DNA of 64,000 bases. Source: an uncultured Aquimarina sp. (GTDB lineage Bacteria; Bacteroidota; Bacteroidia; Flavobacteriales; Flavobacteriaceae). Each line of letters starts with the position of its first letter. The first letter of the stretch is position 1. The notes under the pieces are model-generated. The model was not told where the DNA came from. It did no database searches and worked only from the letters and a program-made list of their open reading frames with translations. Location: assembly GCA_947498935.1 (NCBI GenBank), contig CANMMM010000015.1, positions 62,001 to 126,000 on the forward strand. Reading direction: 5' to 3'. Below are positions 25,363 to 33,984 of this stretch, in pieces. Position numbers and translations under genes: made by a program.

Positions 25363-28239
25363 ATGACACATGTATCGCAATCAAAAACGCTCGTATATCT
25401 TCTTAGTTTTTGTTGTTTCAACTGCTTAGTAGCGCAGCAGACAGGCGTAAAAGGTAGCATCGTAGATGCTAGTACCAATGACCCATTATCAGAAGTATCT
25501 ATTCGTATAGAAGAGAGTAGTATAGTCACCAAGACAATTGCCGATGGTACATTTGATTTTAAGAATCAAGAATTACCATTAGGCACACATATTTTGGTAT
25601 TTGCTAAGGATGGGTATATACAGAAGCGTTTTCCTATCATCATCCATGAACATACAGTATTAGATATTCATACAGTAGATTTAGAATACGATTTTAATCA
25701 AGAGCAGTTAGGCATCGGTATCATCAGTTTGTCGGATCAAGAGTTAGACGAAAGTGATACCACTACATCCTTTGCTATATCAGGTGTTTTACAAGCATCA
25801 AAAGATATATTTCTCAATGCCGCAGCATTTGATTTTGGAACTACGTTTTTTAGACCCAGAGGTTTAAGCAGTGCTAGTGGAAACGTATTGATCAATGGCA
25901 TCTCTATGAACAAATTATCCGATGGCAGACCCCAATGGAGCAATTGGGGTGGATTAAACACCGTACAGCGGCATCAAGAATATACAATGGGTATTGCTGC
26001 CAATGAATATACCTTTGGCGATTTATCAGGTACCACCAATATCATCATGCGTGCCTCAAACTATAGAGCAGGAGCAAGTATATCCTATGCCGCTTCTAAT
26101 CGTAGTTATACCAGTAGAATGATGGCTAATTATAGTTCTGGTATGACCAAAAAAGGATGGGCATATACCGTTGCATTATCCAGGCGTATGGCCACAGAAG
26201 GATATGTAGACGGCACCCTATACGATGCGAACTCTTTTTGTATTGCTATCGAAAAAAAGCTGCACCCTGCACACAGTATAAATCTCACTAGTTTTTATAC
26301 ACCCAATAGAAGAGGGCGATCCACTGCCATTACAGAAGAAGTATTCAACCTCAGAGGCAATACCTACAATCCTAATTGGGGATGGCTCAATGGCGAAAAG
26401 AAAAATGCGCGTATCAAATCTGTTAAGCAGCCTGTTTTTATGCTCAATTATTATTGGACTCCGACCGCTAAAACCACAGTAAACACCAATATAGCTTATC
26501 AATACGGAACTAGTAGTACCAGTAGAATCGATAACGGAGGTACTGATCTCATTACTTTTGGTAATCAACAAATACATGTAGGAGGCGGTAGTAGTAGTGA
26601 TACCAATCCAATACATCCTACACAATTACCTAGTTTTTATCTACAAAATCCCAATCCCACACCCTTAGATTTTCAGAATGCTCATCTAGCAGCACAGGCT
26701 TTTAGAACAGATGGTCAGTTGGATTGGAAACGATTTATACGAGCCAATGAGTTGCAGCAACAGCAAGCTAACAATAGTATTTATATGCTATATGAAGATA
26801 CCAATCGCGATATCCAATGGACATGCAATACGCTACTCAATTATCAATTTACATCCCATAGTACGCTTAATGCCAGTATAGCATACACCAATTTACGTAG
26901 TGAATACTATGCCATGGTTACAGATCTTCTAGGAGGAACAGGATTTTTAGACATCGATCGCTTTGCACCTGATAGCGATAGCGCACAGAGTGATCTGCGC
27001 CACCCTAATAGAATTGTGCAAGTAGGAGACCGCTATGACTATAATTATGAAATCACAGCACATACAATCAGTGGTTTTGCACAAATGCAGTGGACTTACA
27101 ATCGTATAGATTTTTTCTTAGGCAGTAGTATCACCAACACTGCATATCAGCGAGAAGGGCTGTATCAAAACGGTTATTTTCCAGAAAATTCTTTCGGCAA
27201 AGGGGAGCAACTTACATTTACAAACTACGGAATCAAAGCAGGAGGTACACTAAAGCTCGATGGACGACATGCGATAACCATGCATGCAGCTCATTTTACC
27301 AAAGCACCGACACTACGAAATACCTATGTTAATCCTAGACAAAATCATCTAACGGTAGCAAATATACTAGGAGAGCGACAAGCCAGTGAACAGCTACAAT
27401 CAGTAGATGTAAGTTATTTGCTCAGCACATCAAAAATAAAAGCTAGATTAACAGGGTATTATACCACTATTCAAGAAGCTACAGCCATCAATTTTTTCTA
27501 CACCAATGCATTTTCAGGAGCATTTGTACAACAAATACTTACAGGAATTGATACCCAATACATCGGAGGAGAACTAGGTATTGGGTATCAAATCACCCCT
27601 ACCATACAGCTCAAAGCTGCAGCAGGCATAAGTCAGTATACCTATACAAATAATCCTACACTATCCATCACCAGCAGTAGTCAGGGATTTATAGACACCG
27701 TAGCACCAACTGTATCAAATGGTACAGTCAGCACACGTACTATAGGAACTTCATACCTTACCGATTACAAAGTGGCTGGAGGCCCACAGCAAGCCTCTCA
27801 AATAGGAATAACGTACAGAGATCCTTCTTTTTGGTGGGTAGGCGCTACGGCCAATTATTTTTCTAACGCATACATTGCTATTAATCCATTATCCAGAACC
27901 ACCAACTTTAGTATCGATCCTGAATCGCAATTACCCTTTAATGAGTATGATCCCGAGATTGCTCGTCAACTCCTGCAACAAGAACAACTAAATCCTTATA
28001 CACTGGTCAATCTAGTGGGCGGAAAATCATGGAGAATACGCCAGTATTACATCGGCATTTTTGCATCGATTACTAATATATTGAATCAGCACTATAGAAC
28101 AGGCGGATTCGAGCAAGCCCGCACTACAGATTACAGAAGTGCCTTAGCTGCCGCCCAAACCGACACCCCCATTTTTGGCAACCGTTATTTTTATGGAACA
28201 GGAACCACCTATTTTTTAAACCTATCCCTACGATTTTAG
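25363..28239 (+). CDS. TonB-dependent outer-membrane receptor
   Basis: A 958 aa receptor for active uptake across the outer membrane. From ATG 25363 there is a signal peptide (MTHVSQSKTLVYLLSFCC, then VAQQ), a carboxypeptidase-like regulatory domain (about 28-105: VKGSIVDASTNDPLSEVSI), a plug with FRPRGLSSASGNVLINGI, and a long beta-barrel ending NRYFYGTGTTYFLNLSLRF with the usual terminal Phe. Upstream in-frame ATGs at 25303 and 25330 give no signal peptide. The DUF5689 lipoprotein gene follows after 44 bases and the secreted nuclease gene is divergent, so the three probably act as one nutrient-uptake unit. The substrate is not proven. Confidence 0.9.
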   Translation: MTHVSQSKTLVYLLSFCCFNCLVAQQTGVKGSIVDASTNDPLSEVSIRIEESSIVTKTIADGTFDFKNQELPLGTHILVFAKDGYIQKRFPIIIHEHTVLDIHTVDLEYDFNQEQLGIGIISLSDQELDESDTTTSFAISGVLQASKDIFLNAAAFDFGTTFFRPRGLSSASGNVLINGISMNKLSDGRPQWSNWGGLNTVQRHQEYTMGIAANEYTFGDLSGTTNIIMRASNYRAGASISYAASNRSYTSRMMANYSSGMTKKGWAYTVALSRRMATEGYVDGTLYDANSFCIAIEKKLHPAHSINLTSFYTPNRRGRSTAITEEVFNLRGNTYNPNWGWLNGEKKNARIKSVKQPVFMLNYYWTPTAKTTVNTNIAYQYGTSSTSRIDNGGTDLITFGNQQIHVGGGSSSDTNPIHPTQLPSFYLQNPNPTPLDFQNAHLAAQAFRTDGQLDWKRFIRANELQQQQANNSIYMLYEDTNRDIQWTCNTLLNYQFTSHSTLNASIAYTNLRSEYYAMVTDLLGGTGFLDIDRFAPDSDSAQSDLRHPNRIVQVGDRYDYNYEITAHTISGFAQMQWTYNRIDFFLGSSITNTAYQREGLYQNGYFPENSFGKGEQLTFTNYGIKAGGTLKLDGRHAITMHAAHFTKAPTLRNTYVNPRQNHLTVANILGERQASEQLQSVDVSYLLSTSKIKARLTGYYTTIQEATAINFFYTNAFSGAFVQQILTGIDTQYIGGELGIGYQITPTIQLKAAAGISQYTYTNNPTLSITSSSQGFIDTVAPTVSNGTVSTRTIGTSYLTDYKVAGGPQQASQIGITYRDPSFWWVGATANYFSNAYIAINPLSRTTNFSIDPESQLPFNEYDPEIARQLLQQEQLNPYTLVNLVGGKSWRIRQYYIGIFASITNILNQHYRTGGFEQARTTDYRSALAAAQTDTPIFGNRYFYGTGTTYFLNLSLRF

Positions 28240-28283
28240 ACGCACCAATAGCCATCATCATTCATCAATATAAATTCTAGAAA

Positions 28284-29777
28284 ATGAAACCATTCACGAT
28301 TCTTTTATGTCTACTCATGATCAGCTGTGTACAAGACGATGATTTTACCACAGCCCCTCAACCTATAGATATGCCCACGCTAGGAGACCAACCACCCCTG
28401 AGCATCCATACCGTGTATACCCTATGGCAGCAACGATTTTTAAAAGCCCTCAATGAAGCAGGATTAGATACTAATAATCCATTAGATGCAGCAGCAATTG
28501 CGGTACTTCAATCACAGACGCAACTTACCTTTCAGACCGCTACTACAGGCAGTACCAACTATATGGAAGGCTATGTGATTTCTAGTGACCAAGCAGGTAA
28601 TTTTTTCGAAGAACTCATCATACAAGACACTCCCCAAAATCCCACAACAGGCATTCGCCTACTCATAGACACCCATCCGCTGTATACCACTTATGAATTC
28701 GGTCGTAAAATAGCCATTACATTAGACGGACTCACCGTAGGCATTCAAAACGGAGTATTCACCATCGGAATCCAATCGGGTGTGACTATCAATAAAATTC
28801 CTGCCTTTATGCAGCACGACATACTACAGCGTTTTCCCGAAGTAGCCACCATTACTCCCTTACCCATGACCATAGAAGCGTTTACCACAGCGCATACCAA
28901 TTTATACATCCAGCTTACCGATATACAATTCCACAGAAAAGAAGTGCTAGGAGATCGAGTCCTCAGTTTTGCAGCAGCGCCTCACGATATATTCACTGGC
29001 CAACGTATCATCGAGCATTGTAGTACAGGCGCACAAACCCTATTATCTACCAGTACCTTTGCCGATTTTAGAGGGTTGCTACTGCCTTCGAGAAGAGGAA
29101 CTTTTCAAGGCATCCTTACCAAAAATTTCTTTGGAGATCGTTTTACGGTAGTGCTCAACACCCCTACGGAGTTGGCATTAAACCAGAAAGAACGCTGTGA
29201 TCCACTAGAGATCGCCTGCGGATTAGCCACGACCACGGGAGCTACCACATTATTTGCAGATAATTTCGAAAATCAAACCCCCAACACTCCCATATCAGGA
29301 AACGGATGGACCAATTACATAGAATCAGGAACACAAAGTTGGGAAACCTTTCAGTCCGATGGTACCAATGCATCTCTGGGCATTTCTGCTAGGATCAGTG
29401 CCCATGGATCAGACGACAGTAGCACTATTGCTTGGCTCATTACCCCCGAAATTTCGCTAGCCCAGCAAAACGGAGTCACCATCCGTTTTCAGACCTCTAC
29501 CAGTTTTGCAGACACCAGTCAGTTAGACGTTTTGTTTTCCAAAGACTGGGACGGAACACCAGCAACCATTAACACAGCCACATGGGGTGTACTCTCTGCG
29601 GCTACCATTGCACAAAACGATGACTTTTTTGGCGATTGGATCCCCTCTGGCATTATAGATCTTTCTTGCGAAGAAGGCACAATACACATCGCCTTCAGGT
29701 ATCAGGGGCATGATCAGGGTAGCGGAGATGCCAATGGCACCTATGAGTTAGATGAGGTACAGATAGAAGCCAAATGA
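28284..29777 (+). CDS. DUF5689 / choice-of-anchor J surface lipoprotein
   Basis: A 497 aa lipoprotein (MKPFTILLCLLMISC; lipid Cys about residue 15 followed by VQDDDF, an acidic tether typical of Bacteroidota surface export). Residues about 45-290 match DUF5689 (YMEGYVISSDQAGNFFEELI, IQDTPQNPTTGIRLLID). Residues about 315-497 form a choice-of-anchor J beta-sandwich (LFADNFENQTPNTPISGNGW, AWLITPEISLA). It is the second gene of the operon with the TonB receptor and is the likely surface partner that captures the substrate. Confidence 0.85.
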   Translation: MKPFTILLCLLMISCVQDDDFTTAPQPIDMPTLGDQPPLSIHTVYTLWQQRFLKALNEAGLDTNNPLDAAAIAVLQSQTQLTFQTATTGSTNYMEGYVISSDQAGNFFEELIIQDTPQNPTTGIRLLIDTHPLYTTYEFGRKIAITLDGLTVGIQNGVFTIGIQSGVTINKIPAFMQHDILQRFPEVATITPLPMTIEAFTTAHTNLYIQLTDIQFHRKEVLGDRVLSFAAAPHDIFTGQRIIEHCSTGAQTLLSTSTFADFRGLLLPSRRGTFQGILTKNFFGDRFTVVLNTPTELALNQKERCDPLEIACGLATTTGATTLFADNFENQTPNTPISGNGWTNYIESGTQSWETFQSDGTNASLGISARISAHGSDDSSTIAWLITPEISLAQQNGVTIRFQTSTSFADTSQLDVLFSKDWDGTPATINTATWGVLSAATIAQNDDFFGDWIPSGIIDLSCEEGTIHIAFRYQGHDQGSGDANGTYELDEVQIEAK

Positions 29778-29798
29778 TGATGCAGATATTCGTATTTT

Positions 29799-29886
29799 GG
29801 GCGTTACCACAAGGGTCGGGCTATCCACTGTATCTTTTTTGGTTTTTCAGAAAACCAAAAAAGGATGCCGCTCCTATCCCTAACGC
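29799..29886 (-). repeat. Family A palindromic repeat, copy A4
   Basis: From GGGCGTTACC to CCCTAACGC with the hairpin-type middle (TATCTTTTTTGGTTTTTC / GAAAACCAAAAAAGGAT), inverted relative to A3. It starts 22 bases after the DUF5689 stop codon and may work as its transcript end. Confidence 0.8.
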
Positions 29887-29972
29887 AAAGAGAAATGTAT
29901 TGAATATCAGTAAAGTTAGATAGAAGGAAATTATTTAATTAGAATTAAAAACTGTATACTTGTATAATAAAC

Positions 29973-30018
29973 AACCTCCCAGACCTCTCAACGATGTGTA
30001 CTTTTGGGAGGTTTTTTG
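29973..30018 (+). terminator. Hairpin with T run upstream of the HigA-like gene
   Basis: AACCTCCCA (29973-29981) / TGGGAGGTT (30005-30013) followed by TTTT. A near-consensus -7 box TATACTTG (29955-29962) lies just upstream, so this could be the end of a short RNA or an attenuator before the HigA-like gene. Confidence 0.5.
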
Positions 30019-30045
30019 TTTTTAATACATTGTCTAAAGAAGCAC

Positions 30046-30402
30046 ATGAAAATAAAACCTATTAGAAACGAAAAAGAGTACCAAATAGCTTTAGCAAGAC
30101 TTGAAGAGATTTTTGATGCTCAAAAAGGAACAGAAGCAGGAGATGAATTAGAAATTATAGCTATTTTAATTGATACCTACGAAAAAGAGAATTTTCCTAT
30201 AGGAATGCCTGATCCTATAGAAGCTATAAAATTTAGAATGGAACAAATGGGAATGAAGCAAAAAGACCTTGCAGAGATTATAGGTTTTAAAAGCAGGGTA
30301 AGTGAAGTTTTAAATAAGAAGCGCAAACTGACGCTAGATATGATCCGTAAATTAAATCTCGCCCTTCACATCCCAACAGAAGTTTTGATACAAGAGTATT
30401 AG
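30046..30402 (+). CDS. HigA-like antitoxin / HTH regulator, without toxin gene
   Basis: A 118 aa DNA-binding protein of the COG5499/HigA group. From the ATG at 30046 (MKIKPIRNEKEYQIALARLE) the N-terminal helices carry the AGDELEIIAILIDTYE segment typical of this group, followed by an XRE helix-turn-helix (RMEQMGMKQKDLAEIIGFKS, then SEVLNKKRKLTLDMIRKLN). The matching HigB toxin is normally just upstream, but the 160 bases before it hold only repeat A4 and a hairpin. It is therefore an orphan. A short secreted-protein gene follows after 30 bases. Confidence 0.88.
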   Translation: MKIKPIRNEKEYQIALARLEEIFDAQKGTEAGDELEIIAILIDTYEKENFPIGMPDPIEAIKFRMEQMGMKQKDLAEIIGFKSRVSEVLNKKRKLTLDMIRKLNLALHIPTEVLIQEY

Positions 30403-30432
30403 AAAAAAAGAGATGCTAAAATCATTTCTACT

Positions 30433-31005
30433 ATGAAAAAACGAATCGTATTCTGTGTTTTTTTAGTCAATCATCTTGCGGATTTAGCACAAGTATCTTC
30501 TGAGTTACAAGTGATTCGCGATAATTTCCAAAAATGGCAGCCTATTTTACAAAAGGAACGAGCCAATTCCGCCTCGTTTTTTCAGTATGTATGGGGAATG
30601 CATTATGAAAAAGAACAGTGGTATACAGAAGAACAAGTCGCTAGTGATACGTTTTTATACCAAAAAGCACAGCTACTTGAAGAACCAGCTCTAGGCACTT
30701 TAGTAACGTACGAAAAGTATGCTATTTCAGGAGATTGGCATATTGTAGAGGATCATTATTTTGATAAGAATGGCAGCCTGTACTTTGTTTTTTGGCGTAT
30801 GAACACCTATTATGCAGCAGTACCTATTACCGTACAAAAAAGAGCATATTTTAATGCCGACGGCACATTGATTCGAGAGCTACAATCAGTCTATAAAATG
30901 AACACCAAAGAAGAAATAACTACAGAATTTCTAGACCAAGACATCGAATACAAACTACAGCTAGATGAAGTAGCTTTTTATGACGTTTGGAAAAACAAAT
31001 TGTAA
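30433..31005 (+). CDS. Exported hypothetical protein, 190 aa
   Basis: Not recognised. The N-terminus (MKKRIVFCVFLVNHLADLAQ) looks like a short signal peptide. The mature part is rich in Tyr, Gln and Glu and contains WGMHYEKEQWYTEEQ, GDWHIVEDHYFDKNGSLYFV and a C-terminal beta-rich half, as in periplasmic single-domain proteins. It lies 30 bases after the HigA-like gene and ends at a good terminator, so it may be co-transcribed with it; I see no functional link. Confidence 0.7.
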   Translation: MKKRIVFCVFLVNHLADLAQVSSELQVIRDNFQKWQPILQKERANSASFFQYVWGMHYEKEQWYTEEQVASDTFLYQKAQLLEEPALGTLVTYEKYAISGDWHIVEDHYFDKNGSLYFVFWRMNTYYAAVPITVQKRAYFNADGTLIRELQSVYKMNTKEEITTEFLDQDIEYKLQLDEVAFYDVWKNKL

Positions 31006-31016
31006 GTTTCAGTAAT

Positions 31017-31045
31017 AAAAGTTCCTGTAGACAGGAACTTTTTTG
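31017..31045 (+). terminator. Terminator after the 190 aa gene
   Basis: AAAAGTTCCTGT / ACAGGAACTTTT with a 2-base gap and following T run: a compact rho-independent terminator 12 bases behind the stop codon. Confidence 0.8.
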
Positions 31046-31125
31046 TATATTTGTAATGTTCTTTACCTTAGGTATAGGAATTTACAAAGGTTTTGAACGT
31101 TGAACCCGAATCAACGTTTTTTTTG
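31046..31125 (+). ncRNA. Candidate small RNA unit
   Basis: A perfect -7 box TATATTTG (31046-31053) is followed about 45 bases later by AACGTTGA (31087-31094 approx.) / TCAACGTT and a run of eight T, an intrinsic terminator on the + strand. No gene lies between, and the genes downstream are on the other strand. The product would be a 60-70 base RNA. No -33 element was found, so confidence is low. Confidence 0.3.
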
Positions 31126-31135
31126 TACCTATTAT

Positions 31136-31597
31136 TTATTTTCCAAAATATTTTTCATTTCTTTCAAAATCAGGACCATCAATAATATTTTGGATGTCAT
31201 TCTTCTCGTATGCTGTTATAAATTTAGCTTTTAGTAAACCTGTAAACATAATGATCACAACATAGTTTCCTTTTACAATGGCAACCCTTCTATTTTCATA
31301 ATGTTTTTTACGTTTAGTATCCCATCCTTTTTTTAAAATAGCATTCTTATCTTCTAAAGTGTCTTTGATCCAAAGCATTTTTTCAAGACGATTTAATGAC
31401 AAGATGGATTTATCTTTTTTAATTCTGTTTGCACTTTCATAAAAACAGTGGTCAAACATATCTTCGTAAAATTTAACTAATACTCCATCAAAAGTTCTAA
31501 TGTTTTTTGTGCAATAAATATTTTTCCATTGTTCTCGCATTTTAAATTCTAGCTCAGAATCAGCAATTTTATGTGGCTTTAGCTTTTTATATACCAT
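31136..31597 (-). CDS. RelE/barnase-like (PBECR-type) nuclease candidate, 153 aa
   Basis: The ATG at 31597 overlaps the stop of the DUF3800 gene (TAATG), so the two are translationally coupled. The sequence has an N-terminal basic region, a helical segment (FYESANRIKKDKSILSLNR, LEKMLWIKDTLEDKNAIL), then RRVAIVKGNYVVIIMF and KAKFITAYEKND. This order of helices, Arg-bearing strand, 'YVVII' strand and 'FITAY' strand resembles phage-type barnase/EndoU/colicin E5/RelE-like nucleases. The match is by eye only. If correct it would be an RNA-cutting toxin-like protein. The local DNA is more AT-rich than its neighbours. Confidence 0.6.
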   Translation of the reverse strand: MVYKKLKPHKIADSELEFKMREQWKNIYCTKNIRTFDGVLVKFYEDMFDHCFYESANRIKKDKSILSLNRLEKMLWIKDTLEDKNAILKKGWDTKRKKHYENRRVAIVKGNYVVIIMFTGLLKAKFITAYEKNDIQNIIDGPDFERNEKYFGK

Positions 31598-32292
31598 TAC
31601 CAACCGCCATTTAAATCAATGAGAAAAACATTGAATTTTTCTTCATGTTTATTTGTAGGTTTAATTTCTTTATCTAAATATGTTTCTTCTATATATCGTG
31701 TTAATTCCTTTTTAGCATTACTAGAAGTTTTATTATTAAATTTTGCATTTGTTAATCCCGTAAGTATATCAGCTAATTGAATTGCACTTGATTCATCAGA
31801 AGGTAAAGCTTGAACTATAGGAACACTTGATGTCAAGTTAGAAAAATCTAAAGCTTTTTTTAAGTCTTTCAATCTATTTCTATCCCTATTGACTTTATGA
31901 TCAAGAAATATACAGTAATCATTAAAATCGAAAATCCAATGATGTATTAATTGATAATAGAATTTATAAAAACCTAGTTCTACATCATTATTGCTAAATT
32001 TATAATTATCTATTTTAGAAGTATCAATAATTATTACTCTAAATCTTAGCTCTTTACTTTGAAAAAAATAGTCAAGAATGTCTTTGTATAAATCAAAATA
32101 TTTTGGAGAAACTTTATTCCATTTTAACTCACCAAAAACATTATGTTTACTTCTTATATCTTTAATTTTAGTTTTGAAAATATCTCGATAATTTGAAGTC
32201 ATCCATATACCTCCTATTGCAGTATAATTATGAGCTTTCTTATCACTAAGAGCTTCTAAACCACTTTCATCGCAATATACTTCGAATTTCAT
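31597..32292 (-). CDS. DUF3800 domain protein, 231 aa
   Basis: DUF3800 proteins have an RNase H-like fold and occur on phages and mobile DNA. The acidic residues expected are present: EVYCDESG near the N-terminus, CIFLDHKVNRDRNR in the middle and SSAIQLADILTGLTN near the end. It is the first gene of a two-gene unit with the RelE/barnase-like gene; no third gene is visible. The region 31100-32300 is AT-rich and codon use differs from the operon at 25363-29777, suggesting transfer. The function is not established; a nuclease or defence role is inference. Confidence 0.82.
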   Translation of the reverse strand: MKFEVYCDESGLEALSDKKAHNYTAIGGIWMTSNYRDIFKTKIKDIRSKHNVFGELKWNKVSPKYFDLYKDILDYFFQSKELRFRVIIIDTSKIDNYKFSNNDVELGFYKFYYQLIHHWIFDFNDYCIFLDHKVNRDRNRLKDLKKALDFSNLTSSVPIVQALPSDESSAIQLADILTGLTNAKFNNKTSSNAKKELTRYIEETYLDKEIKPTNKHEEKFNVFLIDLNGGW

Positions 32293-32357
32293 TTTTATTC
32301 ATCTTACTTAGTAGAAATAGTCAATATACTATAAACCATTACATTTTACAACCATGA

Positions 32358-32519
32358 ACGTGTCAATTTTATACAGAAGATGAGCAATTGATTACGATAC
32401 TATCATTAGGTCATGGAAAAACAGAAGACGAGGAATGGAATCCAGAAATTATTTTCGATATGTATAAAAGTCGTAGGGTAGAACTAGAAAAAATAAATAC
32501 ACAATATACTGTAAATTAA
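32358..32519 (+). pseudogene. C-terminal fragment of a lost gene, 53 codons
   Basis: An open frame without start codon follows a stop at 32355 and ends with TAA at 32519. It translates to an acidic, protein-like tail (FYTEDEQLITILSLGHGKTE, then WNPEIIFDMYKSRR). It has the look of the last strand and helix of a small RelE/HigB-like toxin but the family is not proven. The rest of 32293-32672 is AT-rich and holds only a -7-like box TATTTTTG (32588-32595) before the sigma factor gene. Confidence 0.35.
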
Positions 32520-32672
32520 TAATTTATTAATTACTGCAACTACGGGTATAGCAGTTTTAAAACCCGTCATTTTGGGAAGTAAAGTCGTATTTTTGTACAC
32601 TGTCTTATTGCTTATCAATGGATGAATACTAAGACGATATAATCGAAGCCACAATAACAAAAGTAACACGCC

Positions 32673-33245
32673 ATGAATACCAAAATGAACCAATGCATTA
32701 TGCAGGGCATTGCACAAGGAGACACTGCTATTATCGAATCTTTTTATCGCCATAACCTCTGTTATGTACGGAACTATATCCTACAAAACGGAGGAGTCAC
32801 AGCCGATGTAGAAGATATATTTCAGGAAGCGCTGGTCTTATTGTATCACAAACTCCAAAGAGAAACCCTAGTGATCGATGTTTCGATACACACCTATTTT
32901 ATTGCGATCTGCAAGAATAAATGGCGTAATCAATTGCGGAAACAGCGAAAGCTATACTATACTGCACTACCGATAGAAAACCCTGATACTACAACAACTC
33001 TTTTTACCGAAACCAAAGAACTACAGGAAGAACAGCAACGCCTGTATCAAAAGCATGTAATGACATTAGGAGAAGATCAGAAAAATGTATTGCATCTATT
33101 TTTAGAAGGCAATAGTATGAAAGAAATAGCAAAAATCATAGGCTATAGCGAGGGGTATGCACGCAAAAAGAAATATGAAATTAAAGAATACTTAAGACAG
33201 CTCATACAACAAGATCCTATGTATAAAGAATGTATAAGTATATGA
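32673..33245 (+). CDS. Sigma-70 family RNA polymerase sigma factor
   Basis: A 190 aa ECF-like sigma factor. Region 2 is at about residues 22-95 (ESFYRHNLCYVRNYILQNGG, DVEDIFQEALVLLYHKL, with core-binding and -10 recognition helices and AICKNKWRNQLRK) and region 4 at about 130-180 (LGEDQKNVLHLFLEGNSMKE, IAKIIGYSEGYARKKK). No anti-sigma gene is next to it. It is the last gene before the toxin island, on the same strand, but repeats B8 and A5 and a separate promoter lie between. Repeat B8 begins one base after its stop codon. Confidence 0.9.
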   Translation: MNTKMNQCIMQGIAQGDTAIIESFYRHNLCYVRNYILQNGGVTADVEDIFQEALVLLYHKLQRETLVIDVSIHTYFIAICKNKWRNQLRKQRKLYYTALPIENPDTTTTLFTETKELQEEQQRLYQKHVMTLGEDQKNVLHLFLEGNSMKEIAKIIGYSEGYARKKKYEIKEYLRQLIQQDPMYKECISI

Positions 33246-33246
33246 T

Positions 33247-33405
33247 GAAGTGATTTAAACTTTTTTCAATTTTCTATAAAAACGATCTTTTGCACTCAAA
33301 TTTTGCAATTTTTGAGTTCCGTAGCGCTGCTATGCAACTAAAAAATCACTGTATTTGATCACAAAATCTTGGTTTTTCGCTGAAATCAAAAAAGTTTAAA
33401 TCACT
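33247..33405 (+). repeat. Family B MITE-like repeat, copy B8
   Basis: Complete copy: left end GAAGTGATTTAAACTTTTTT, core CCGTAGCGCTGCTATGCAAC, right end AAGTTTAAATCACT (shortened by a few bases). It begins directly behind the sigma factor stop codon. Confidence 0.85.
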
Positions 33406-33533
33406 ATATAAATATTTATAGGTTACTTTCTCTAATCCAGAAATCTATATAAATCACCTCATAGCTGCCTGAACAGTTATGAGGTATTACTTCTTATGAC
33501 TAAAAAGCATTTTTACAAATCTTACGAAAATTT

Positions 33534-33621
33534 GCGTAAAGGATAGGAGCGGCATCCTTTTTTGTTTTTTTGTAAAAACAAAAAAGATACAGCGGATAGC
33601 CTGACCCGCAGGGATACGCCC
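33534..33621 (+). repeat. Family A palindromic repeat, copy A5
   Basis: From GCGTAAAGGATAGGAGCGG to GGGATACGCCC with hairpin-type middle. It shares the changed ends (GCGTAAAGG, CCTGACCCGCAGGGATACGCCC) with A7 only, so A5 and A7 form a subfamily. It lies upstream of the toxin island. Confidence 0.8.
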
Positions 33622-33769
33622 TAATTATTACTATTAGACACGGTTAAAAAATAAATATACTAGTGTGTAATGGTAATAAAAAGTTAATAAAAAATTGTAT
33701 TTATTTGAAATACAGAAAATTGTTAATTCATTTTTTATTAAAAAAAAGTTAATTAATTAGAATTATATG

Positions 33770-33777
33770 TATATTTG
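33770..33777 (+). promoter_or_regulatory. -7 promoter box of the toxin island
   Basis: TATATTTG is a full TAnnTTTG match about 208 bases before the first gene of the island. The leader is long (33778-33984) and AT-rich; I found no further gene or clear hairpin in it. No good -33 TTG is at the normal spacing. Confidence 0.4.
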
Positions 33778-33984
33778 CTTGTGAAAATTCCCTAAAATAA
33801 CTATGCTTAACCAGTACTTTCTAATATCTAATTATTTAGATACAGAAAAAAAAATTCCCTTTTTGGGGTAACATTTTTACGATTTATGACACTAGTATAA
33901 AAGGCTGATTGTCAAATCAATGCTTTTTTAGTGATAAAAATGTATAATGTGCAGTTTACTGTGCATTAAAAAAGATACCCCAAA

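Noticed and set aside
29778..30045. A HigB toxin gene upstream of the HigA-like gene
   Set aside because: I read all frames in this stretch; it holds only repeat A4 and a hairpin, with no frame of suitable length.
33247..33405. Family B copies as rho-independent terminators only
   Set aside because: They are about 160 bases long with terminal inverted repeats and conserved inner sequence and also occur upstream of genes, so a mobile element explains them better, although they may end transcripts.
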